Shown here: in pieces, positions 23,305 through 31,959 of the stretch
Position numbering within the stretch: the first letter of the stretch is position 1
Layout: each line of letters begins with the position of its first letter
NCBI GenBank assembly: GCA_036852015.1
Contig: JAANDG010000208.1
Coordinates: 62,001 to 126,000 of the forward strand
Length of the DNA: 64,000 bases
Direction: 5' to 3'
Source of the DNA: Pelodera strongyloides
Taxonomy: Eukaryota > Nematoda > Chromadorea > Rhabditida > Rhabditidae
Made by a program: the position numbers and the translations under genes
Notes under the pieces: generated by a model
Told to the model about the DNA's origin: nothing
Seen by the model: only the letters and a program-made list of their open reading frames with translations
Databases searched by the model: none

Positions 23305-24176
23305 CAGTGCCTTTCATAAGTTTAGGTGCACCCAAAAAAAAGTGTTTCTAGTAGTGTTTGTGGGAATCTAGCGCAACCACTAAATCATGCGTGCCAAAAA
23401 ACCTAAACAAAATCATTTTGAGCGTGAAAAGTGCAAAAATTATCTAATTATATTATCTTTAATGACGCCAGCACTGTAAGTCAAAAAATGAAATCCAGTG
23501 TTCGAAGAAACCATCTACGCAGTCTTGTAGATCTTTTCATGGCGAGAATTTCTGTAAAAAAATTATAATTTTTGGCGTACTCCGAAGGAAAGTACGGTGC
23601 CTTGAAGTGATGCAATTGCGAAGTTTAGATTAAGGAAGCGCAAGCTAGGGACGAAAAACAGCGCATGCGTGGGTAATTCAGGACTTCATAACTCCCTTCA
23701 CAGTAAACCTACAAAGACAATCTTTTACAGAAATGTTCGCCATAAAAAGCTCTATAAGACCTTGTTAATGGCTTTTAACAATGTTGTGTTGTATGGCTTG
23801 CGGAGATGTGCAAAATTTTGCAAAAATCATGATTTAGCGTGAAAATTGGGCCCCACGAATCATGGCCAAACTGAATTTTGAACCTGGTAATGATTAATAT
23901 GGGTCTCTCAGGTCATTAACTAATTAGTTATGCTTGGGTAGTGTTTCTTTCCAACAAAATATTGATTTTCTATACATGCATTTAAACTTATGAGACGGCC
24001 GTTTTTCGGGTTTAAAACCGTCAGCCACTGATAAAATCATATTTTTTTCTACTTTTCATTATACTGGGGTTTTTCGCCATGCTCGATTTGATAGAATGAA
24101 TTGTTTTTCCCAAAAACGCCAAATAAGAATGTTAGAGACAAATTTGAGGGTGCACCTAAACTTATGAGACGCACTG
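23305..24176. mobile_element. Non-autonomous Tc1/mariner-type element, 872 bp
   Basis: The termini are CAGTGCCTTTCATAAG...CTTATGAGACGCACTG. The inverted repeats run about 30 bp, continuing AGTTTAGGTGCACCC, with two mismatches. TA dinucleotides flank both ends (23303-23304 and 24177-24178), as expected for TA-targeting Tc1/mariner elements. An internal partial copy of the terminus is at about 23978. There is no transposase frame. Confidence 0.85.
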
Positions 24177-24261
24177 TATGTCCCCACGGCTTTTACAAAG
24201 CATCTAATAATCATTTAAATAAAATGATGATACAGTTACGAAAAGAAAAATGAAGACCAAC

Positions 24262-24345
24262 TTTCTGTGTGATTGCACGGACTTGATTTTCATATGCCGA
24301 TTTTGATTTCACATTTTTTCCGAGCACGATGCTGTATAGTTGGTC
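24262..24345 (-). pseudogene. Remnant of DUF1647 exon 1, left copy
   Basis: The block ending TTQK before GTTGGT, preceded by a Lys/Ser-rich stretch, matches the 3' half of the right-copy anchor exon (49900-50079). Beyond about 24317 the sequence jumps to a segment matching 52.1 kb, so the start codon and transmembrane part are absent. Confidence 0.6.
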
Positions 24346-24420
24346 AAGTATTTTCACAAGGTGCTTATTACGATACATGCAATTTAAGAAGTTAACCTGT
24401 AAGGTTTTCAATGGCCGCAT

Positions 24421-24725
24421 CTGGTCTCTCTCTCAGTATCTCTCTCTGTCTCTCGCGCTATCTCTCTCTCTCGCTCTCTGTCTCTCTCTCACCCAAATCT
24501 TCAAGCAAATTCATAACCATATGACCGTTCCGATTTCACTTTCATTCTCAAAATATGCACTGCGCAGGTGAATGCCGATAAATGATTTAAAGCAACCGCA
24601 GAGAAGTAGTCGTTGTGTCTGGTTTTTATTCTTTTCTGTATGTCTCTCTATCTTTCTCCCTCTCTCTCTCTTTCTCTTTCTCATCTTTTTTCTCTCTCTC
24701 TCTAACTCTCTCTCTCTCTCCCTCT
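24421..24725. repeat. (CT)n microsatellites
   Basis: Two CT-rich blocks (24423-24492 and 24640-24726), also found in the right duplicate at 52236-52325 and 52658-52735. The empty TTAA site at 24587-24590 lies between them. Confidence 0.9.
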
Positions 24726-25093
24726 CTGATCCGTTAAACTGGGTCGTATCTTTAAGGTATACTAAATAGATCAGTAAACCATAACATACCTTCACTGAAA
24801 AGTGTGTGGTAACAGATCAAAAATTAACACATAAACTCGAGTGGCGCGTGGCGAACCCTGGATTCCTGGTGCAAAAGTTTCGCGCAGTCTTTTACTGAAG
24901 TGTGCTCGATAGAACCAAGCTAGTGTGAGTCTGGCGACGAATGGGCGAGGTGTGCGGCAAGTCTGCGAAAACTGTTTTGTAATATGCAAAATAGGATGAG
25001 TTATTAGGAAATGAAGGTCCAAGTCCAAAGTTAGTTACCGTAGTCCGGACCCACAAAAAAAGAGCGGAACATTTTTGGATGTGCATGATAACT

Positions 25094-25320
25094 GGTCAGG
25101 CCCATTTCAGGTAACTCTTGATGACTCCGCCTGATTCTCCGTCTCAAATATGGTAAGATGCAATTTTTTTCAAAAATTTCAGGCGAAACATTCACGCAGC
25201 TATCAGCAATTTACCGTGGCCAGTTATACACAACAATCTATCGCAGTTGTCACGCCCATCCGCGCTGATTCGACAAAAACGAAATTGCCGCGCCCAATAT
25301 GCCATTCAGGAAAATCTCTC
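25094..25320. mobile_element. Half of a GGTCAGGCCCATTTCAGG-family MITE
   Basis: GGTCAGGCCCATTTCAGG and about 200 bp downstream match the left arm of the complete element at 38168-38570. About 100 bp upstream also matches 38060-38160. The right arm is absent. Confidence 0.65.
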
Positions 25321-25383
25321 TCTCCCCTCTTTCTCTCTTCTCCGTGAAGCATGTGTCCCTTACATTCACGTCTACAAAGTCAT

Positions 25384-25700
25384 GTATGATTGTGGAAACG
25401 TATTATATGAGTCTGGATCTCCATTCACAAACTTTATAATGCAAATTTGCCATTGGAGGTGTAGAGCAGATTATGATAAGCTAGCATAGCTCAACAGGTA
25501 GATCGTTGGACGGTTGGACTATGAATCGAGAGGTCGTGTGCTTCTGTGGGTTCAAATCTGGCCAGCGGCAAAGATTTTGTATCTTCTCTTTCTATTGCGA
25601 ATAGGAAATTTTATGAAACGACTTCGTTGTGCACATAAAAACAAAATCATAAACAAAGTCCGTGACAAAGTCATAAACAAACTCTTCTCCTTATTGGGAT
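25384..25700 (+). mobile_element. tRNA-related SINE copy B
   Basis: Contains TGTGGAAACGTATTAT, GCTAGCATAGCTCAACAGGT (A-box region), a B-box-like GGGTTCAAATC, GGCAAAGATTTTGTAT and the tail AAACTCTTCTCCTTAT. It is 5'-truncated relative to copies A and C. Confidence 0.75.
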
Positions 25701-26790
25701 AGAACTTAGTTTCTGTTGACTATATTTTTTCCTAAATTGTCTACAACTTGCTGGACTATTTAACATGGAAAAAAACTCCAAATCCTAAAAAAAAGAATAC
25801 GTGCGTGGCTGATACGTCGCAATGTTTCGCTGGGCTATATAAGTTAGGAGCAATCTCTCCCGCAGAGGATTTTCCAGCCTCTTATTTTTAGTTTTGAAAC
25901 CTATACCATTATCAAAAATGGGATAGAACTTAGTTAGTTTTAGTATGCCCATCATGGGATTGTTGACCAAATTCCTCATAAATTGTCTGCAACTTGTTGA
26001 ACACTATAACGTCGAAAAAATCAGTATTCTAAAAAAACGGCATAAGCGCGTGGCTGATACGTCACAATGTTTCTCTGGGCTATAATAAGTTAGGAGCAGC
26101 CATTCCTCTAGAACAATTCCCAGTCTCTTTTTTTTCGTTTTGAAACCTGTACCATTATCAAACATGGGATAGAACTTAGTCAGTTTTAGTATGCCCATTA
26201 TAGAACTGTTGACTATATTCCTGCTAAATTGTTTGCAACTTGCTGGACTCTACAACATCGAAAAAATTCCATTCCTAAAGAAAGGCATAAGCGCGTGGCT
26301 GATACCCCGCGATGTTTTGCTGGGCTATATAAGCTAGAAGCAACGCAAACATTTCTCTAAAAATAGTTTCCAGTCACTTAGCTTTACTTTTGAAACATGT
26401 ACCAATATCAAAAATGCATGGGGATAGAACTTTGTTTTAGTATGCGGTATGCCCCTTCATAGGACTGTTGACTATATTCCTCATAAATTGTCCACAACTT
26501 GTTGAACTCTATAAAGTCGGAAAAATTAAGTATCCTAAAAACCACATGAGCGCGTGGCTGGTACGTCGCAATGTTTCGCTGGACTATATAAGTTTAGATA
26601 AGTTAGGAGCAACCATTTCACGACAGTTTCCAGACCGTCCTTTTTGAAACCTATACGGATGTCAAACATGGGGATCGAACATGTTTTTAGTATGCCCATT
26701 TATATAACTGTTGAACATATTCCTCCTAAACTGTCTGCAAATTGTTGGACTCTATGAAGTAGAAAAAACCCCAAGACCTAAAAAAATTCT
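25700..26790. repeat. ~245-bp tandem satellite, about 4.4 units
   Basis: The GCGTGGCTGATACGTCGCAA block recurs at about 25803, 26047, 26293 and 26551. Each unit carries GGGCTATATAAG (or a close variant), a stretch around TTGAAACCTATACC, and ATGGGATAGAACTTAG. Units differ by roughly 10-20%. Confidence 0.85.
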
Positions 26791-28040
26791 CACAGACGTT
26801 GTCCTTCAGTTATTAAACTAAAGAGTGTTGTGGAACGTTACAGTTGATACCTTGTATCTTATATTAGCCACACATATACTAAAGCAAAAACTACATACGA
26901 AATTAAGAAATTTTGTTGAATATTCTTTCATTCGACCGACATCGCTCAAGAATGGACGCTCGTTCATGGGAAATAATGGAAATGTGAAGAGACACAAACA
27001 TTCCATTTATGCAGCCTTATTTCAGCTTTTGTGAGAGGGGCGCTCGGGAAGTGAGATGGCTCAAACTACTGAACCAATCCTACTTCCTGAGCGTAACTCA
27101 CATCATCCAAACGTACAATCAAACAAACAAACAAACAAGTTCCCAACTTTATATAATAAGATATTTTGATGAAAGTTTCGGTCACAGTTTATAAATGAAT
27201 GTATGAGAGGGCAAGTGTGCAACGAGAAGGTTGTAGCATTTTACTTTATCTACTATAATCCACCACAAGCTGATACAACACAATAATCACGGCAATCTTT
27301 ATTTTCAGTGCAAATATTTATTTTCAGTGCAAAGTCTTGTGCAAGATGTTTTGGAGGGCGGCATAAACCTAAATACTTTGAATAAGATGCCGTTCCACAT
27401 CACCCATCTTGATAAAAAAAATCAGAGTACAAATAAGTCATGGCACATATTCCTCTAGGTTAGATTAGTAGATAGATTTTTTAATCAATAAAAAAATAAA
27501 GAATATTTTAGGACGTCCAGAAGGTCCATGAGAGTTTAGGTCAATTTAGGTTAACATCAAAGTTGTATGACCTCCCGTATTTTGTAGTTTCTATGTGCTA
27601 TATATATGTGTATTGGCTGCAAAGGTAAGCTACGGTAAATGCATAAGGTTTTTGAAGGGGGCGTCCATCAGGAGTTTCTAGGCGCTAGGTCATCCCGCAA
27701 CATCTATACATTAGATACATTAATCAGTTCCAGAAGGTTACCAATAGTGGCCTCTTAAGCATGATAACATGAATAGCCAAATAGCTTACCTTTGGGATCT
27801 GGCGAGTATCCAGACCGAGGTTCTTCGAGCAGTTAAGGAAACGGAAGTAGAACGGCTGTAAGTGAAGATTTAGAATTGGTTAGCCCATTCACATTCTTTG
27901 GTTTTAATCCTTGTGTGTATGTAATAGAAGCGGTTCATTGTTTTATGTTGTTATGTACAATCGTGCGAAATAAGTGAAGTTGATTAAGTTTGAAGTGGAT
28001 TGTGATTACGGTATATCGCGTTCGTGGCTGGGTATTCATG
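26791..28040. other. No gene seen
   Basis: AT-rich DNA with a retroposon tail (GAGCGTAAC, CAAA repeats, TTTATATAATAAGAT) at 27088-27162. No exon with motif support. Confidence 0.4.
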
Positions 28041-28288
28041 GCCTGTCCGTGTTTGCGATTCGCACTTGCGAAAATGTCAAATGCCTGCCCATGTTCGCGC
28101 CACTTCACATGAATGTCAAATGCCTACCGTAACCCATGCGAATGACGCATTTGACATGGTCCTGCAGCGAAAGTGTATCAGACCCATACTATATGAAATA
28201 GATCCGTACTATTTTGAAATAAATCCGTACTATTTTGAAATAGTACGGCATTACTCACAACACAGCAAAAGCAAATTGCGTATTCGAA
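28041..28288. mobile_element. Partial MITE, GCGATTCGCACTTGCGAAAA family
   Basis: One arm and the centre of a palindromic family whose more complete copy is at 40165-40485. It includes a local inverted run around TACTATTTTGAAATAGTA. The Ty3/gypsy element inserted just beyond it at CCGA. Confidence 0.6.
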
Positions 28289-28292
28289 CCGA

Positions 28293-29030
28293 TGTCACGG
28301 GCGGCAAGCGAATCGGTACCGGTAAAAATTGGTGATTTCAACAATTGATCAATAAATGTAGACATGACTCGGATATTCAACGGGTTTATCTTTTTCACAA
28401 TTCCACAAAGCAATCAATAAATTGGTTTCAAAGGTCCAGTGGGCAATTTTCAATTTAAACCAAGAGATCTCGTTATAATCGGCGTAAATATTCGACTTTG
28501 GGCAAGTGTAGTCACTCAGCCAACAAAGTGGGTAGAGAATAATACCCTAGAGATCAAAAAGGAGATATACACGAGTAACACGGGTGATGAGCAAGATATA
28601 GGACCTCCAATATGCGGCAAATCAATCGAACAAGGACAGATGCTTTCAATCTCGTCGCTTGTTCAAAGACTCCCAAGAGGTCAAAACAATAAAAAAATAC
28701 AATAGTTAACAACAGAACCGTTTCGGGTAATTAACACAACAGAACTAGTAGACACAAGTATTGGACACAACGGTTCAGCAATCAACTACAACACAGAAAA
28801 CAACAGGGAAAAACAACAGGGAACGTAACAACAACGGTAAATACTAGCAGAATATGAATAACGGCAGAGATAACAGCAACAGAATATTGTTCAGAGAACA
28901 ACAACAACAAAAAAATAAGCAAAAAATTAGAAAGTACAATTTGAATTATACAGTAACCGACCGCGACATGAGACCGCAACGCACCAGTTCCCGCAATTTA
29001 GAGAAGAGCCTATAAGCGGCCTCTTCTACT
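28293..29030 (-). repeat. 3' LTR of Ty3/gypsy element
   Basis: 738 bp. On the element strand it starts AGTAGAAGAGG and ends GTGACA. It carries a 13-bp extra unit of a GGGAAAAACAACA type compared with the 5' LTR. Confidence 0.92.
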
Positions 29031-29063
29031 TGCCCCCCCTCCTCGGAGAGTGCGTCCCGAACT

Positions 29064-29738
29064 CTACTGATGTTGCGGGTATGGACGGGGGCGCTCGATA
29101 CGATGAATAGGCTGGTATGCACGGCGGCCCGGGCTTGTGATGCGAGAGTCTCTGTTGCGAGCACCCTGCTCTTCCTGTTGTTTCTTCCACTCCATAAATC
29201 TTTGGGCTTCCGAGGGGGACAGTTGAACCGGTTGCGGCGGCGTCTGCGGCAGACTAACGTGGGTAGCCCACTGTTTGATAACCGAGGTAAACAATTGAGT
29301 AAAATTTGGGTAATATACGAGGTTTGGGAAAACAAAAGTAATAGAAGGGTTTGTGGCTGTGTATGACAGAGCCGCTTGGAAACTATTAACATAATGCACA
29401 CAATGAGACATGGAGCTGAGTGCGGAAATGAGGTTGCCCTCAGACAAAGGAAGGGGGATGGTCGACATCTTTACGATATTTGCATATGCTTCGTTGACGC
29501 CCACCAGTTTCTTTGTCGCGTGGTAACGTGCCAAACCCAGGAGGGACGATACAGCCTCCAAACGAGGAACGACACAACACTTCGCATCACACACGTACGT
29601 AGGGTCCAGAGGCGATCCGGGGTCGACAGTGAGCGTCTTCGCAGCCGCATCCCTAGAAATAAAGTAATATAAGAAAATTATGTACATATTTACAAAGTGC
29701 ACCCCGTGCCTCCTAATTAATTTTCCCCCGCCGACCAC
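29064..29738 (-). CDS. Third ORF of the Ty3/gypsy element, unknown product
   Basis: 224 codons after pol, overlapping its end by about 26 bp in another frame and ending just before the polypurine tract. That is the position of env or accessory genes in some gypsy elements. The N-terminus has a hydrophobic stretch (FVNMYIIFLYYF) near residues 15-27, followed by a Cys cluster (VCDAKCCVV) and a polar, Arg/Pro-rich C-terminus. I see no long ectodomain, no C-terminal membrane span and no known fusion-protein signature. It may be a truncated env, an accessory protein or only a conserved 3' frame. Confidence 0.55.
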   Translation of the reverse strand: MVGGGKLIRRHGVHFVNMYIIFLYYFISRDAAAKTLTVDPGSPLDPTYVCDAKCCVVPRLEAVSSLLGLARYHATKKLVGVNEAYANIVKMSTIPLPLSEGNLISALSSMSHCVHYVNSFQAALSYTATNPSITFVFPNLVYYPNFTQLFTSVIKQWATHVSLPQTPPQPVQLSPSEAQRFMEWKKQQEEQGARNRDSRITSPGRRAYQPIHRIERPRPYPQHQ

Positions 29739-31959
29739 GTTTGTATTTCGTCGCGCAAGGTTGATCCGGCATTTCCGTTGGTACGAGCTTCAGTGCATCC
29801 ATTGGAACTGTGACTTCCTCCGCGGTTTCGAAGATGTTGACGATTCGGGCGGAGCTATCCGTCGTTTCCTTCACTCGATATGGTCCCCTCCACTCGTTTA
29901 CCAGCTTCGGATGTCGGCTGTTCGCCTTCTCAGCAGGGACTTTTAGTAGAACTCGGTCGCCTGTTTTCGGCAGTTTAGTCGGGTCCACCGCCTTGTTCTC
30001 GTCGTAGTTCTTCTTCATCGCCAGTGCGCTCTTCTTCATTTCCCTGTGGGCAGCTTCCCAAGCCATTTGCAGATTCGCCACCGTTTCCGTCTTGTACTCG
30101 TCAATATCCACTCTGTGGAGTCCTCGTTCTTCCGCGGGTAGGCCTTGCCAGACGAACCGAGGGTCGCGCCCATGCAGCAAGAAGTAGGGTGACTCCTGTG
30201 TGGTACTGTGTGGCACGCTGTTGTATGCCCACACAGCGAATGAGAGCTTCTTGTCCCATTCTACTGGGTTCTGCACCGTCTTCTTCAGAATTAGCTCCAA
30301 GGTGCGGTTCAGCCGTTCAACTCCTCCGTTTCCTCGCGAATCGTACCCTTTGGTCCAGCTGTGAGTAGCTCCGAGTAGCTTTTCCGCGTGTTGAAGGGTA
30401 GCGTTTTCGAACTCGCGTCCTTGATCCGAGTGGATTCTCTCCGGCACATGTCCTGTATTCGTCATCCATCCGATGAGTGCCCTGGCCACCACATCCGCTT
30501 CCTTCGTAGGAATTGGGATCGCTGCCGCAAACTTGGTGAAGTGGTCCAAGATACTGAGACAGTACCGGTTTCCTTCCGATGTCCTTCCCATATCGATGAG
30601 GTCGATCTCCACCAGCTGGAACGGTCTCTCCGTAATTACTGGTTGTAGCGGGGGTGTCAACGACGCCTTGGAATTCGCCATAACGCACTTCTGACATTCT
30701 CGTAACCGTTTGTCCACATCCATGCGCATCGTGGGCCAGTAAAATTCCTTTTGTAGTTTTCGGACGATTTTTCCCGTCGAGAAGTGTCCAGCTCGCACAC
30801 CACTGTGCAGTTGATCCACTAGTCCTCGTCTTCTCGCCGTAGGAACTACTTTTCGAGCTTCTCCGCTCTCCTCGAGAATGCACAAGTGACCTTCGTCGAT
30901 CACGAAGTCTGCGACCCTCAATGGTTTTGCTTTGCCAGCGACCCGGATGTCGGCTTTATCGTTATTCGCTCGCATGTGGGTGAGTATCGATCGAAACGGC
31001 TCCTCGTCATGAAGTTCCTCTAACCACGTGGACTCGGCCTGTACCGCGCAGATCACGTGCGTTGTTTCGAGTGGGACATCCTGGTCGTCAGGTACGGCTC
31101 CGCCCCTGCTGATAGCATCCGCGATCAAATTCACTTTGCTCTTAATATACTCAATCTTCACATTGAAATCCTGAACCTCCAGCGACCATCTCAAGACCCG
31201 ATGTGACACATTGGATCTTGTGAATAAACTCGTCAGTGGCTGGTGATCTGTCCTTAGAATTGTCGGGAACCTATAGACGAACTGTCGAAACTTCCGAATT
31301 GCGAACACTACAGCAAGGGCCTCCGCATCAGTAACGTGGTAGTTCTTCTCCGCTTTGGACAGTCCTTTCGAGGCGAAGTACACAGGCTTAAGGTTTCCGA
31401 ATTCGTCTTTTTGCGTCAAAACGGCACCTAGTCCTCTCCCTGAAGCATCGGTGAAGATGATGAATGGCCTTTCTCCTGTCCTCGCCAAATCGAATCTCGG
31501 CTGCGTGAGGATCGGTGTTTGTGTCAGTCTCTTCTTCAGTTCGTCGAACGCTTTCTGGGCTTCCTCGGTCCACTTCCATCTGTTCGTTTTGCTCGTTATA
31601 GCGTGTAGGGGAGCTGCAATCGCTGCATATCCGGCGACGAACTTCCTGTAGTAACCGCATAGTCCGAGGAACGACATCACTTCTTCCCGCTTCTGTGGTC
31701 GTGGGTAGTCCTTGATAACGACTACTTTGTCGGCTTCAGGCTGAAGTCCGTCCTGTGTAAGACGATGCCCGAGATACGATAGTTCAGTTACCATAAAAGA
31801 GCACTTCTTCGCCTTGAATCGCAAGTCGTGGGCCCTGAACCGTTCGAAAACTTCGGCGAGGATTCTCAAATGTTCCTCTTCTGTTCTCGTAGCAATCAAA
31901 ATATCGTCCAGGTAGACGAATACCGATTTTCCAATCATATCTCCCAGAATGTTGCTCAT
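29713..31959 (-). CDS. Ty3/gypsy pol: RT C-terminal part, RNase H, integrase
   Basis: 748 open codons. Near the start is the RT active-site box YLDD (residues 16-19). RNase H follows (TDAS near 170, AEALA near 220, RTDHQPL near 245). The integrase zinc finger (H, H, CQKC) lies near 385-430 and the DDE core near 450-560 (IDLID, SDQGREF, GVERLN). A C-terminal part around residue 690 (RGPYRV, chromodomain-less) follows. The frame begins just after an in-frame TGA (31963-31965) that replaces what is normally an Arg codon in the FQ-R-LM stretch, a typical CpG-decay change. The upstream RT part is in 31966-32151. Confidence 0.92.
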   Translation of the reverse strand: MSNILGDMIGKSVFVYLDDILIATRTEEEHLRILAEVFERFRAHDLRFKAKKCSFMVTELSYLGHRLTQDGLQPEADKVVVIKDYPRPQKREEVMSFLGLCGYYRKFVAGYAAIAAPLHAITSKTNRWKWTEEAQKAFDELKKRLTQTPILTQPRFDLARTGERPFIIFTDASGRGLGAVLTQKDEFGNLKPVYFASKGLSKAEKNYHVTDAEALAVVFAIRKFRQFVYRFPTILRTDHQPLTSLFTRSNVSHRVLRWSLEVQDFNVKIEYIKSKVNLIADAISRGGAVPDDQDVPLETTHVICAVQAESTWLEELHDEEPFRSILTHMRANNDKADIRVAGKAKPLRVADFVIDEGHLCILEESGEARKVVPTARRRGLVDQLHSGVRAGHFSTGKIVRKLQKEFYWPTMRMDVDKRLRECQKCVMANSKASLTPPLQPVITERPFQLVEIDLIDMGRTSEGNRYCLSILDHFTKFAAAIPIPTKEADVVARALIGWMTNTGHVPERIHSDQGREFENATLQHAEKLLGATHSWTKGYDSRGNGGVERLNRTLELILKKTVQNPVEWDKKLSFAVWAYNSVPHSTTQESPYFLLHGRDPRFVWQGLPAEERGLHRVDIDEYKTETVANLQMAWEAAHREMKKSALAMKKNYDENKAVDPTKLPKTGDRVLLKVPAEKANSRHPKLVNEWRGPYRVKETTDSSARIVNIFETAEEVTVPMDALKLVPTEMPDQPCATKYKRGRRGKIN

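Larger units (their letters stand above)
10060..24830. repeat. Left copy of a direct segmental duplication
   Basis: Collinear with 44650-52830: every exon and most introns of the DUF1647 gene, shared tRNA-like sequences, and shared GA and CT microsatellites. It is longer than the right copy because of insertions at about 14.6-20.8 kb (a SINE plus a TIR element) and 21.4-24.2 kb (a LINE plus a mariner-type element). It lacks about 2.1 kb corresponding to 49.96-52.10 kb. Confidence 0.88.

Noticed and set aside
23305..24176. Interpreting the mirrored ends as another TTAA MITE
   Set aside because: The flanks are TA and the termini CAGTG...CACTG, which fits Tc1/mariner instead.
29064..29738. Calling the third gypsy ORF an envelope glycoprotein
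   Set aside because: It is short, with no C-terminal membrane span or recognised envelope motif; left as unknown.
30317..30883. 188-codon frame inside the integrase region (and 32274-33023, 33129-33425 on the plus strand)
   Set aside because: Shadow frames of the GC-rich gag-pol genes.
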